Source: an uncultured bacterium (GTDB lineage Bacteria; Hydrogenedentota; Hydrogenedentia; Hydrogenedentales; Hydrogenedentaceae). From it: a stretch of DNA of 50,185 bases. The notes below the pieces were generated by a model. It saw nothing but the letters and a program-made list of their open reading frames with translations. It did not search any database and was not told where the DNA came from. Position 1 is the stretch's first letter; every line of letters begins with the position of its first letter. This document shows positions 8,572 to 17,057 of this stretch, in pieces. Made by a program: the position numbers and the translations under genes. The stretch is from NCBI GenBank assembly GCA_938014335.1, contig CALLRP010000021.1, positions 1-50,185 on the forward strand, in the 5' to 3' direction.

Positions 8572-8590
8572 TTATGTAATTAGAACATAA
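8572..8590. promoter_or_regulatory. Inverted repeat upstream of cas10, possible activator site
   Basis: TTATGT-N7-ACATAA is a perfect 6-bp dyad centred about 63 bases upstream of the predicted cas10 transcription start. It lies in the only intergenic gap between the regulator gene and cas10. It could be a binding site for the Fis-type domain of the neighbouring activator. That is inference from position and symmetry only. Confidence 0.35.
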
Positions 8591-8602
8591 AGAGTTAAGA
8601 AA

Positions 8603-8618
8603 AGAAACGATAGTTTCT
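8603..8618 (-). terminator. Perfect hairpin with T-rich tail behind the regulator gene
   Basis: AGAAAC-N4-GTTTCT is a perfect dyad. On the minus strand it is followed by TTTCTT, and G-U pairs can extend the stem by two, so it may be a weak intrinsic terminator for the regulator gene. It also lies about 90 bases upstream of the predicted cas10 start, where enhancer sites for sigma-54 activators are usual, so a second operator is an alternative. Confidence 0.4.
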
Positions 8619-8654
8619 CCCCTGTTGTATTGTTTAAATTTCACTTGATTTTTT

Positions 8655-10175
8655 TCAATCTTCATTTAATTTTTCTTCCTCTTTAAGGTATTGGCTTACC
8701 GCTTGTGCGGACACTCCTAAAAGTTTAGCAGCTTCAGATTGTTTTCCATTTGTTATTTCTAATGCTCTTTTATAGTAACACATACGAATTTCATCTAACA
8801 GCATATTCAGATTAAAACCTTTATAGGGATTAGGTAGAAGCTGAAGATATTCTTTTGAAGTTGGTTTCAGATTTGTAAAAGAGATTATTTTGGGAGTAAT
8901 TATACGCCTATCCCCACAGTCAATAATTGCTTTCTCAATTGTATTTTTCAATTCGCGTATGTTTCCAGGCCAGTTATGTCGAGTTAACTTTTGCATGGCC
9001 TCAGGAGTGATTTGGACTTTGGGGCTTTTATTATCAAATTTTGTAACGAAGTATTCAATGAGTAAATGAATATCTGTAATTCTTTCTCTCAATGGAGGTA
9101 TTTCAATTTTGAAGCGAGCAATACGATGATAAAAATCTTCTCTCATTTTTCCTTGCTCAACCCGTTTTTCTAAATTATGATTCGTTGCAAATACAAATTG
9201 GACATGGGCTTCCTCTTCTATATCACTTCCTACGGGTCTATATTTTTTATTTTCAAGGAAGCGAAGGAGTTTAACCTGTAAACTTTGAGAAATATCTCCT
9301 ATTTCATCAAGGAAAAGAGTTCCACATTGAGCGCTTTTACAAAGTCCGTCTCGGTCATTTATTGCTCCTGTATAGGCACCTCTTTTGTGTCCGAACAATG
9401 TACTATCAAAAATTGTTTCTGTTGTTTCAACACAATTAAATGGGACGAAATTTCCCTTTCGCCCGCTTACTTTATGTATCATCTCAGCAAAGAGTTCTTT
9501 GCCGGTCCCCGTTTCTCCAATTAAAAGGATGTCCACATTCTTTTTGGCATATGTATATGCATTTTGGCAAGCTTTGATAAATGGCTCTGATTGTCCAATT
9601 AAACCGTAGTCAGTGAATGAAGTGGGAGTCGTTTCTTCTTCTTTCCATTCTCGGGTAATTTTAGGCGATACGACGGGAAACTCTGGGCGGGTAAGGTCAA
9701 TTTGTGTTATTTCAGGTTTCCCTGATGGAGTAAATCTTGCTTCTTTAACATAAATTATCTTGGCAGGAATTTTTCCACTTGCAGTGACTAATAACCAGCA
9801 TGCGTGTATCGCAGGGGTCCCGGATGTTATTGCAATAAAAATCTCATAATTTTTTTTTAACAATAATTCATTTTCTTGTTCTACAAACTTATTGATTGCT
9901 TTCATCACCTCTCCGTGGTTTGTAGGGTCATTTATTGCTGTATAATGAATTTGTACTTCTTTTTTTGGATAAAGATCTTCAATTAGTTTTTTGGTTTCTT
10001 CTGTCCTATTAACCATAGGAGGGGTTGTTAACAAAATAATAATATCAAAATTACCTGTGTTAACCGCTGATATAATAGGTCCATAGGGTTTTCCCCCTGT
10101 GGGTGCCTTTTCCTCTTTTCCAAAAGGATCATTTGCCCCTACAAAACTTATTAGGAGTGAAGTTCTTTGTCCCAT
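8655..10175 (-). CDS. CARF/RtcR-like sensor fused to a sigma-54 activator and Fis-type HTH
   Basis: This 506-residue protein is a bacterial enhancer-binding protein. Residues 1-150 look like a Rossmann-type CARF/RtcR sensor: a hydrophobic first strand ending in SFVGANDPF and a later strand-turn ITSGTPAIHACWLL resembling the RtcR 'TGTH' region. The AAA+ domain (about 190-425) has Walker A GETGTGKE (220-227), a GAYTGA loop (266-271, the Tyr form of GAFTGA, so sigma-54 contact is expected), Walker B LFLDE (287-291) and Arg fingers in REDFYHRI. The end (about 465-500) is a Fis-type helix-turn-helix (SEAAKLLGVSAQAVSQYL). RtcR activates RNA-repair genes using such a sensor; here the gene lies beside a type III-A locus, so the ligand may be cyclic oligoadenylate. 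It has its own sigma-70-like promoter. Confidence 0.88.
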   Translation of the reverse strand: MGQRTSLLISFVGANDPFGKEEKAPTGGKPYGPIISAVNTGNFDIIILLTTPPMVNRTEETKKLIEDLYPKKEVQIHYTAINDPTNHGEVMKAINKFVEQENELLLKKNYEIFIAITSGTPAIHACWLLVTASGKIPAKIIYVKEARFTPSGKPEITQIDLTRPEFPVVSPKITREWKEEETTPTSFTDYGLIGQSEPFIKACQNAYTYAKKNVDILLIGETGTGKELFAEMIHKVSGRKGNFVPFNCVETTETIFDSTLFGHKRGAYTGAINDRDGLCKSAQCGTLFLDEIGDISQSLQVKLLRFLENKKYRPVGSDIEEEAHVQFVFATNHNLEKRVEQGKMREDFYHRIARFKIEIPPLRERITDIHLLIEYFVTKFDNKSPKVQITPEAMQKLTRHNWPGNIRELKNTIEKAIIDCGDRRIITPKIISFTNLKPTSKEYLQLLPNPYKGFNLNMLLDEIRMCYYKRALEITNGKQSEAAKLLGVSAQAVSQYLKEEEKLNED

Positions 10176-10222
10176 CTTTTCGACTCTACATTTTATTTAA
10201 TTTTATATATTAATATTAGACT

Positions 10223-10252
10223 ACTATAAGCAAAGAAATATTTAAAAGTCAA
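10223..10252 (-). promoter_or_regulatory. Sigma-70 promoter of the CARF/sigma-54 activator gene
   Basis: Minus-strand TTGACT (10247-10252), an 18-base spacer and TATAGT (10223-10228) give a start near 10216, about 40 bases before the regulator ATG. This would supply the activator constitutively while the cas operon uses a different promoter type. Confidence 0.55.
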
Positions 10253-10279
10253 GTATTTTTTTTGTTTTTTTAGGAAATT

Positions 10280-10660
10280 TTATTTTTCAGGAAAAGAAGA
10301 TGGGTGGGAACCGATGGCCATAATGCTACACGCATAGATGGGTTTTAAGCCGAGTTCAGATGCTTTTTGCATAAGTTTCTCATCTTCTGCACCGGGGTTG
10401 ATGTAGAGTTCGTTATGTTTTCTTTTAGCAATAGAAGGTAACAGTATCTTACCTATTTGGGGTGGGACATAAACACTAATTCGGTCTATGGGGTCGGGGA
10501 CATCTTCGATAGATTTATAGCAAGGGATACCTTCAATTTCAGTGAGGTTCGGATTTACAGGATAGACAGTCCATCCTTTGGCAAGATATGCTCGAATCGC
10601 TTTATTGCTATACTTATTCCGGTCTGCAGAAGCACCAATAATAACAACCGTTTTAGACAT
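10280..10660 (-). CDS. CoA-binding domain protein (YccU type)
   Basis: A 126-residue single-domain Rossmann protein. The start VVIIGASADRNKYSNKAIR contains the glycine turn and the Ser/Asn-rich loop of the CoA_binding_2 (YccU) family, and YPVNPN and YVPP mark later strands. Family members bind CoA; their physiological role is mostly unknown. It starts 4 bases after clpP and probably forms the last gene of a tig-clpP operon. ClpX, which often follows clpP, is not there. Confidence 0.88.
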   Translation of the reverse strand: MSKTVVIIGASADRNKYSNKAIRAYLAKGWTVYPVNPNLTEIEGIPCYKSIEDVPDPIDRISVYVPPQIGKILLPSIAKRKHNELYINPGAEDEKLMQKASELGLKPIYACSIMAIGSHPSSFPEK

Positions 10661-10664
10661 GATG

Positions 10665-11327
10665 TTATTTTTCTTTTTTGGTTTTGGAGCGTTGAAGGAC
10701 TTCGTCTATGAGCCCATAGTTTTTTGCTTCGTCTGCACTAAGGAAGAGGTCGCGGTCAGTATCTCTACGGATAACTTCGATGGGTTGTCCTGTGTGTTTG
10801 GCGAGGATTTGGTCAATGGTTTCACCGATACGAACAATTTCCTGTGCTTGTATGGCGATATCTGTTGCCTGCCCACGAACACCACCCATTAATTGGTGGA
10901 GTAAAAAGCGAGAATAGGGGAGAGCATATCGTTTTCCGGGGGTACCTGCGGACATGAGAACCGCCGCCATACTCGCTGCCTGACCAAGACAAATGGTTGT
11001 TATTTCAGGGCGGATAAACTGCATTGTGTCATATATTGCCAGACCTGCAGTTACGCTACCCCCGGGACTATTAATATAAAGGTTAATATCTTTATCGGGG
11101 TCTTCTGCCTCTAAATATAGCAATTGAGCGATAATATAATTGGCAACATAATCGTCAATGGGCATACCTAAGAAGATAATTCGGTCTTCTAATAGTCGTG
11201 AATAAATATCATATGCCCGTTCACCCCGACTGGTTTGTTGGTATATCGTTACTGCTTGTGGGTTGATAGGTGTTTCGGAATAAGGATTAATACCGTGTCT
11301 GACTAATTTTTCTATTGCTTCATGCAT
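10665..11327 (-). CDS. clpP: ATP-dependent Clp protease proteolytic subunit
   Basis: ClpP is the barrel-shaped serine peptidase that works with ClpX or ClpA unfoldases. The 220-residue protein shows the full triad: Ser119 in GQAASMAA, His144 in FLLHQ and Asp193 in DRDLFLSA. The INSPGG oxyanion/handle element is at 85-90. The C-terminus is Lys-rich (RSKTKKEK). It follows the trigger factor gene by 14 bases, the common tig-clpP arrangement linking folding at the ribosome with protein turnover. Confidence 0.97.
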   Translation of the reverse strand: MHEAIEKLVRHGINPYSETPINPQAVTIYQQTSRGERAYDIYSRLLEDRIIFLGMPIDDYVANYIIAQLLYLEAEDPDKDINLYINSPGGSVTAGLAIYDTMQFIRPEITTICLGQAASMAAVLMSAGTPGKRYALPYSRFLLHQLMGGVRGQATDIAIQAQEIVRIGETIDQILAKHTGQPIEVIRRDTDRDLFLSADEAKNYGLIDEVLQRSKTKKEK

Positions 11328-11341
11328 AGTTTTAAGTTCTC

Positions 11342-12820
11342 TTATTTAGATTCTTTTTCCCATTCTTCACGGGAAATGGTTTTTGTCTCGATTTTTGCAT
11401 TATCTAAAATGAGTTTTACTACTTTTCTTCGAATAATAGTATCCGTTACATCATCTTTTCCCTGTTCCTGAATATAGGAACGAATTGTTTCGATATCTAT
11501 GCCGGTTCTTCCCTGTATGCTCTGTGCTTCATCCTCATAATCGTTTTCGGAAATTTCAATTCCTTCTGCTGAAGCTATTTCATTAGCAGCGGTATACCAT
11601 TTAATTGTTTTTTCTGCTTTTTCTCTGGCATCTTTTTCTAATTCTTCTCGTTGTTTTTCAATTTCCGACATGGGCATTCGCATTTGTATCATCCGCTGGA
11701 TTTGTTCCTCAACCTGATTCCTTGCCACTTCTTCGATGAGGGATTTGGGAATTTCAAATGTACTATTTGCAATAATTTTTTCAATTGCAGATGTCTCCAA
11801 TTGATAATGGGTTTCTTCGGAGATGGCTGCTTCTAACTCTTTCTTAATCTTCTGTTTTAAGTCTTCAACATTTTCGGCTCCTGCCTGTTTTGCGAATTCA
11901 TCGTCTAAAGCAGGAAGTTCTTTCCTTTTAATGTCTTTTACTTTAATTTCAAAGATTGCTTTTTTCCCAGCCAAACTTTTATTGGTATAATCTTCAGGAA
12001 ATTCTACTTCACAAGTTTTTGTATCGCCGATTTTTGCCCCGATGAGTGCTTCTTCAAATTTTCCGAAGAATCGTTTAGACCCCACAATGTAAGGATAATT
12101 ATTAGCACTTCCTCCCGGGAAACTTTCTCCATCTATAGTTCCATTGAAATCAATGATTGCCTGGTCACCATTTGTAATTTCTGCGTCAGGCGCGGATTGA
12201 TAAATAGCGAAACGATTTCGTAGGAGTTCTAATCGTTCTGTAATCATATTTTCATCGGGTTCAAACACTTTCCGTTCTAATTCAAGTTCTCGATATTTCC
12301 CTAATTCGCATCTCGGTGCTACTTCAAATGATATTTGAAAAGATATATCTGTGTCTTCAGGAAGTTTATCAAGTTCTTCTAAACCTTCAAATTGGGGCGT
12401 TGAAAAGGCTCTTAACTGTTTTTCTTCCATGAGTTTTTTTACCGATTCAGAAATAACTTTGTCGAAAGCCTCTTTCCGTGCTATTTTCCCAAATTTATTT
12501 TCTATTAACCACATAGGTGCTTTCCCGCGACGGAAACCGGGCAATTCTGCATGTTCTTTTAATTCTTCTAAATTTTTGCTGGTCTGTGTTTTTGCATTTA
12601 CTGCTGGTATAGTAATTTTTACCGAATACAAACAATCTCCTTTATAGTCCATTTCATATTCGGGGTCTTTTTCAAATTTAAATTCTTCCTCTTCATGAGT
12701 ATGGTGATGATGTTTATGCTCATGTGTTTCTACGATTGTAGTCTTTTGTTCTGGAGTTTCTGAAATGTTTTCTTTTTGCTCTGGTTCAGATGTGTTGAGG
12801 TTCTTTTCTTGTTCTGTCAT
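11342..12820 (-). CDS. tig: Trigger factor chaperone with His-rich N-terminal extension
   Basis: Trigger factor binds the ribosome exit tunnel and shields nascent chains. The 492-residue protein has the ribosome-binding domain with the signature GFRRGKAP (about residue 95), a central FKBP-type PPIase domain (about 200-290, with [16 protein letters not shown]) and a long helical C-terminal arm. Unusually, about 45 residues precede the ribosome-binding domain: Glu/Gln-rich sequence, then seven histidines within residues 33-42 and an acidic run. That segment could bind metal ions. AAAGGT precedes the ATG. It heads the tig-clpP-CoA-binding gene string. Confidence 0.95.
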   Translation of the reverse strand: MTEQEKNLNTSEPEQKENISETPEQKTTIVETHEHKHHHHTHEEEEFKFEKDPEYEMDYKGDCLYSVKITIPAVNAKTQTSKNLEELKEHAELPGFRRGKAPMWLIENKFGKIARKEAFDKVISESVKKLMEEKQLRAFSTPQFEGLEELDKLPEDTDISFQISFEVAPRCELGKYRELELERKVFEPDENMITERLELLRNRFAIYQSAPDAEITNGDQAIIDFNGTIDGESFPGGSANNYPYIVGSKRFFGKFEEALIGAKIGDTKTCEVEFPEDYTNKSLAGKKAIFEIKVKDIKRKELPALDDEFAKQAGAENVEDLKQKIKKELEAAISEETHYQLETSAIEKIIANSTFEIPKSLIEEVARNQVEEQIQRMIQMRMPMSEIEKQREELEKDAREKAEKTIKWYTAANEIASAEGIEISENDYEDEAQSIQGRTGIDIETIRSYIQEQGKDDVTDTIIRRKVVKLILDNAKIETKTISREEWEKESK

Positions 12821-12882
12821 GACCTTTGACCTATATTTAAGTTTTTTTTATTGTTTGTTCGTAAATAGAGTTATTTATAATG

Positions 12883-12964
12883 TGGGCGAGGCGGGAGTTG
12901 AACCCGCACACCTTGCGGTACTGGATCCTAAGTCCAGCGCGTCTGCCAATTCCGCCACTCGCCC
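12883..12964 (-). tRNA. tRNA-Leu, anticodon UAG
   Basis: The minus strand folds as a class II tRNA of 82 bases. The acceptor stem GGGCGAG pairs with CTCGCCC, the anticodon stem CTGGA/TCCAG closes a loop CTTAGGA with anticodon TAG, and a variable arm is followed by the T loop GGTTCAACTCC. The D arm TGGCGGAATTGGCAGACGC is typical for tRNA-Leu. CCA is not encoded. Confidence 0.96.
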
Positions 12965-13017
12965 CCTCATGCTAAAAAACATTGGGGTTTAAAAGATTAT
13001 CATAAATCCATATTTTT

Positions 13018-14973
13018 TTACAACTTTTGAAGTGAATGGGAATTATCAGTAATATTTAATTCCTGTGATATGTTTAGTGTGGGGAAGGTGGGATTTTGTT
13101 CAAAAATCTCAAGAATTTTGCAAGTTAATTCATCCACGGTAAGTCCGAACATTTTCAGTTGTTCTTCGCGTGTTGCATGTTCACAGAAGATATCGGGAAC
13201 ACCAAATCTGTATATTTTTATATCTTCTGATGGACGATTATCATTAAAGTATTCAAGGATAGCACTTCCAAATCCACCTATGAGCGTATTTTCTTCTATA
13301 GTGAAGATTCGAGGTGTAGAAAGGTCTTTTAATACTTGTGTATCTAAGGGTTTAATCCATCTCATATCAATAACACCGATGTATAACCCTGCTTTTTGGA
13401 GTTTTTCAGCAACTTTCAAACAGGTATTCACTTTTGACCCAACTGCCAATAGGTAGCCATCTGTGCCTGATAAAAGGATATCCGCACCCGAAAGGTTTCG
13501 TTCGTCTATAAGACCTGTGGGTATAGCCTGTGCTTTGGGGTAACGGATGGCGATAGGGCTCTCTTGTGAAAGGGCTAATTCCAGTAGCATTTTAAGGTCG
13601 TGACCATCCCGAGGGGCACAAATTTTTAAATTAGGTATAAGTCGTAGGAAGGATATATCAAAAGTACCCATGTGGGTAGGCCCATCTTCACCTACGAGTC
13701 CTGCACGGTCAATGGCGAAGATAACAGGCAAGTTTTGTAAACATATATCATGAATAATCTGGTCATAAGCCCGTTGTAGAAATGTGGAGTAGATAGCAAC
13801 AACAGGTCGTAACCCTTTACAAGCAAATCCTCCTGCAAGAGTTACAGCATGCTGTTCACAAATTCCTACATCAAAAAAGCGTTCGGGGAATTTTTCTGCG
13901 AAGGTGGTCAATCCTGTCCCTGCGGGCATTGCGGCGGTTATAGCCACAATTCTTTTATCTTTTTCCGCAAGTTTGCATATTGTTTCGCCAAAATATTCTG
14001 TGAAACTTTTCACTGTTTCTTCAATATCTTGTGTTAATAAAATACCATCGCCTTCTTCATCCGATTTCAAAATTTTTTTAGGTTTAACGCCATGGTATTT
14101 TTGAGGGTCTTCCTCTGCTTGTTTAAAACCTTTCCCTTTTTCGGTTCGACAATGGAATAATATAGGACCCGAAAAATGTCTTAAATTCTGGAAGCATTCG
14201 ATTAATAAGGGTAAATCATGTCCGTCCACAGGACCAATATAGTTAAAACCTAATTCCTGAAATAATGAACCTTTTGTTATAAAACCTTTAACTGATTTTT
14301 CCAGATCCTGGATAGTTCGTGTTACGCGTTCACCAACAATTCGTTTTACAAAACTTCCGACATCTTCTTTTGCCCGTTTGTAGGGGTATGCCATAATCAA
14401 ACGATTAAAGTATTTTGCCAGAGCCCCTGTATTTGGAGCTATGGACATTTCGTTATCATTCAATATTACAAGCAAGTTTGTTCCAAGGTGCCCGGCATGG
14501 CTTAATGCTTCCATTGCCATGCCTCCTGTCATAGCCCCGTCTCCAATCACAGTGATAACATTATAATTGGCACCTTCCATATTACGGGCAATAGCCATTC
14601 CTAATGCGGAAGAGATGGATGTAGAACTATGCCCTGTTCCAAAAAAATCAAGTGGGCTTTCCTCTCGACGTGGATAGCCACTAATCCCACCTTTTTTTCT
14701 CAAGGTGTCAAAGTTGTGATGTCTTCCCGTGAGTATTTTATGAGCGTAAGATTGATGCCCGACATCCCAAATAAGAACATCATTACCAATATCAAAAACA
14801 TAATGTAGTGCAATTGTTAATTCTACCACTCCTAATGGAGATGCAAGATGCCCCCCATTGATTAGAACTGTAGAAACGATTTTTTCACGAATTTCCTTTG
14901 CTAACAGTTCTAATTGCTCTAATGAAAGGCTTTTAATATCTTTAGGAGAATTAATATTATCAAGAATAGCCAT
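13018..14973 (-). CDS. dxs: 1-deoxy-D-xylulose-5-phosphate synthase
   Basis: DXS condenses pyruvate and glyceraldehyde 3-phosphate using thiamine diphosphate, the first step of the MEP isoprenoid pathway. The protein has GDGAMTGGMAMEALSHAG, the thiamine-diphosphate motif, an N-terminal LASPLGVVELTIALH segment and the pyrimidine-domain region FDVGICEQHAVTLAGG. The C-terminal transketolase domain follows. A frame is open 9 codons further up to an ATG at 15000, but the product beginning MAILDNINSPKDIKSL matches the usual family start, so I place the start at 14973; neither start has a good ribosome binding site. The last 30 residues extend beyond the usual end. Confidence 0.96.
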   Translation of the reverse strand: MAILDNINSPKDIKSLSLEQLELLAKEIREKIVSTVLINGGHLASPLGVVELTIALHYVFDIGNDVLIWDVGHQSYAHKILTGRHHNFDTLRKKGGISGYPRREESPLDFFGTGHSSTSISSALGMAIARNMEGANYNVITVIGDGAMTGGMAMEALSHAGHLGTNLLVILNDNEMSIAPNTGALAKYFNRLIMAYPYKRAKEDVGSFVKRIVGERVTRTIQDLEKSVKGFITKGSLFQELGFNYIGPVDGHDLPLLIECFQNLRHFSGPILFHCRTEKGKGFKQAEEDPQKYHGVKPKKILKSDEEGDGILLTQDIEETVKSFTEYFGETICKLAEKDKRIVAITAAMPAGTGLTTFAEKFPERFFDVGICEQHAVTLAGGFACKGLRPVVAIYSTFLQRAYDQIIHDICLQNLPVIFAIDRAGLVGEDGPTHMGTFDISFLRLIPNLKICAPRDGHDLKMLLELALSQESPIAIRYPKAQAIPTGLIDERNLSGADILLSGTDGYLLAVGSKVNTCLKVAEKLQKAGLYIGVIDMRWIKPLDTQVLKDLSTPRIFTIEENTLIGGFGSAILEYFNDNRPSEDIKIYRFGVPDIFCEHATREEQLKMFGLTVDELTCKILEIFEQNPTFPTLNISQELNITDNSHSLQKL

Positions 14974-15117
14974 AACTACAAAGTTCCAGAGAAGATACAT
15001 TTATTATTGTTAAATATAATAACATAGTTATCTTATAAATGTCCTACTGTAAGAATTTTATAAAGTTATGTTATAATCAAACACAATTTATGTTTAATTT
15101 AATTCATTATTTAACGA

Positions 15118-15951
15118 ATGAGAGTAAAAACTATTATGAAGTATATAAAGTTTAGTAAAATTTATGTTTTTGTGTTAGGGGCAATATTCTTGGTTTACAA
15201 TAGTTTTTCAGATGATTTGGCTGAATTGGGGAGAAAAGTTTTTGAACAAAATAGTTCTTCCGTTATAACGGTTCGCGCTAATTTACTCATTACCACATCT
15301 GATGGGGAAGAGGAATCCGTTGGACAATGTACTGCGGTTTTAGTCAAGCCTTCTGGTATGGCAATCCTTGCTCTTTCTGCTCTTGACCCTTCGATATTGA
15401 TAGACCAAGAATTACGGAACACAATTAATATCCGCATCGCTTCCATAAAAATGATTTTTAAAGATGAGAAAGAGATTCCTGCGGAAGTTTTATTACAGGA
15501 CAAAGAACGAGATGTAATGGTTATTCAGGCAAAGGAATCTATTCCTGAGGATTTGACAAAAATATCATTAGAAAAAGAAAATATTGTGGTTCCTCAACTC
15601 TTCGACCCGTTGGTATTAGTTATGCAACATGGTAAAGTGGCTCGTAGATCTCATAGTGCCACGATATTGAGAGTGGAAAGTATTATCGAAAAACCATTTT
15701 TATTTTTTACATTAAGTCAAAGTCGTTCTTTTGATATTTTAAGTTCTCCTTTTTTTTCAATGGATGGAAAGTTTGTGGGGATAGGAACATTACGGGTTGT
15801 TCAGGAGTGGAAAGATGAAGTTGAGAGCAATTCTTTAATTATCCTTTTGCCGGCGGAACAAATTATTCCTCTTGTGAAAGAAGCAATGAGTCTTAAACAG
15901 GGTGAAGAAACAAAACCCACAAAAACAACCGATACAAAACCAACCCAGTAA
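15118..15951 (+). CDS. Exported trypsin-fold protein with degenerate active site
   Basis: A 277-residue protein with an N-terminal hydrophobic segment (about 14-30, signal peptide or anchor). The body resembles the HtrA/DegP double-barrel protease fold, for example QCTAVLVKPSGMAILALSALD, RDVMVIQAK and FFSMDGKFVGIGTL. The His of the usual 'TNNHVV' segment is replaced here by Ser/Ala (ILALSALD), and the GNSGGPL nucleophile loop is replaced by SRSFDILSSPFFS. The Asp-containing strand appears to remain. I therefore expect a non-catalytic binding or scaffold protein. A second ATG at 15136 would give a tighter signal peptide; neither has a strong ribosome binding site. Hydrophilic Thr/Lys tail. Confidence 0.6.
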   Translation: MRVKTIMKYIKFSKIYVFVLGAIFLVYNSFSDDLAELGRKVFEQNSSSVITVRANLLITTSDGEEESVGQCTAVLVKPSGMAILALSALDPSILIDQELRNTINIRIASIKMIFKDEKEIPAEVLLQDKERDVMVIQAKESIPEDLTKISLEKENIVVPQLFDPLVLVMQHGKVARRSHSATILRVESIIEKPFLFFTLSQSRSFDILSSPFFSMDGKFVGIGTLRVVQEWKDEVESNSLIILLPAEQIIPLVKEAMSLKQGEETKPTKTTDTKPTQ

Positions 15952-15978
15952 TTTTATTTCTTTGAGAGAATATTTATT

Positions 15979-16317
15979 TTATGGATAAATGTTCTTGTTA
16001 TTCTCAAATTCATTTATGACGCTATTTTTAGATAATTTTATTCCACTTTTAAATGCAGAACGGCTAATACAATGTGCAGCGACAGGGGCTGTAATGAGTG
16101 TAAATATAATAGGTAATAATGCACGTATAGTAACCTCTGTATCCCAAAAATAGAGAGCCAGTGCAATTAATGCCCCCGATACTCCCAATGTTCCACTTTT
16201 TGTCCCTGCATGCATTCGGGTATATACATCCGGGAAACGCAATATACCGAAACCTGCTAACAGCATAAAAAAACCTCCAATAAATAAAGATATAGATATG
16301 AAAATTTCTCGTATCAT
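15979..16317 (-). CDS. mrpG: Mrp Na+/H+ antiporter subunit G
   Basis: MrpG is a small membrane subunit of the multi-subunit cation/proton antiporter. The 112-residue protein has three hydrophobic segments and the family signature FGILRFPDVYTRMHAGTKSGTLG at residues 23-45. It is the last gene of a complete mrp operon and overlaps mrpF by four bases (ATGA). Confidence 0.95.
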   Translation of the reverse strand: MIREIFISISLFIGGFFMLLAGFGILRFPDVYTRMHAGTKSGTLGVSGALIALALYFWDTEVTIRALLPIIFTLITAPVAAHCISRSAFKSGIKLSKNSVINEFENNKNIYP

Positions 16318-16580
16318 GATTTTCCTCCCAGTCCTAAATAGTAGGCAAAAGTAACAGTTCCTAAAAAGGAAAGAATTGTAATGGTTATAGCATCAATTAG
16401 ATATGTTGAGTTAGATATGGCAATAGAGTAAACAGCGATTATACCTACAATCTGGGTTGTTATTAAATCTAATGCAACAACACGGTCTGCTAAAGTAGGT
16501 CCCACAACAAGTCGTATAAGGGCAAAGATTATCCCTAAAATTACCATTACTGTAAATATGATAATACTTACACCAAGCAT
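16314..16580 (-). CDS. mrpF: Mrp Na+/H+ antiporter subunit F
   Basis: An 88-residue protein with three membrane segments and the MrpF motif RLVVGPTLADRVVALDLI. It acts as a structural membrane subunit of the Mrp complex. It lies two bases after mrpE. Confidence 0.94.
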   Translation of the reverse strand: MLGVSIIIFTVMVILGIIFALIRLVVGPTLADRVVALDLITTQIVGIIAVYSIAISNSTYLIDAITITILSFLGTVTFAYYLGLGGKS

Positions 16581-16582
16581 AT

Positions 16583-17056
16583 TTAATTAAAAATCTCGTT
16601 TAAAGGTTTTTCTAATTGTGTTTCTATATCCTTTTTTAGTTTTTCGGGATTATTAGCAAAAAGGGCATGAATATAGAGGATTTTATTATCTTCTGAAATT
16701 TCTACGCTAAGTGTCCCGGGCGTTAGAGAGATAAAATTGGCAAATAAGGTTATTTCAAGAGGGTTGATGGAATGAAGGGGATAAGCAATAATTCCGGGGG
16801 CTGCTTTGGGCCGAATGCGAAGTACCTCAATGGCAACCTCAATATTTGATAGGAATAATAACCCAATAAAACGAAATGCAAATAAAAAAATACGAACAAT
16901 TTTCTTAAAATAATTTGCTTCTTTACCATATATGATAAACAGGATACAATATCCGATAATAAAACCTAATAGAATGTTTGCGAAAGAAAGAGTGCCTGAA
17001 ATAAAAGCCCATATTAAACTCAAAAGTATGTTTGCTAGGAATAAATTTGAGTTCAT
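16583..17056 (-). CDS. mrpE: Mrp Na+/H+ antiporter subunit E
   Basis: The protein has two or three N-terminal membrane segments and a cytoplasmic C-terminal domain carrying the MrpE-type sequence NFISLTPGTLSVEI. It stabilises the antiporter complex. The frame is open up to an ATG inside mrpD (17080), but the ATG at 17056 lies one base after the mrpD stop and gives a normal 157-residue product, so I prefer it. Confidence 0.93.
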   Translation of the reverse strand: MNSNLFLANILLSLIWAFISGTLSFANILLGFIIGYCILFIIYGKEANYFKKIVRIFLFAFRFIGLLFLSNIEVAIEVLRIRPKAAPGIIAYPLHSINPLEITLFANFISLTPGTLSVEISEDNKILYIHALFANNPEKLKKDIETQLEKPLNEIFN

Positions 17057-17057
17057 A

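Noticed and set aside
8551..8590. Plus-strand TTGACT with a downstream TATGTA in the regulator-cas10 gap
   Set aside because: The -10 match is poor and it would fire antisense into the 3' end of the regulator gene; no plus-strand gene follows.
15952..16015. TTTGAGA...TCTCAAA inverted repeat between the trypsin-like gene and mrpG
   Set aside because: The arms are far apart and imperfect, and one arm lies inside the mrpG coding region; not a convincing terminator.
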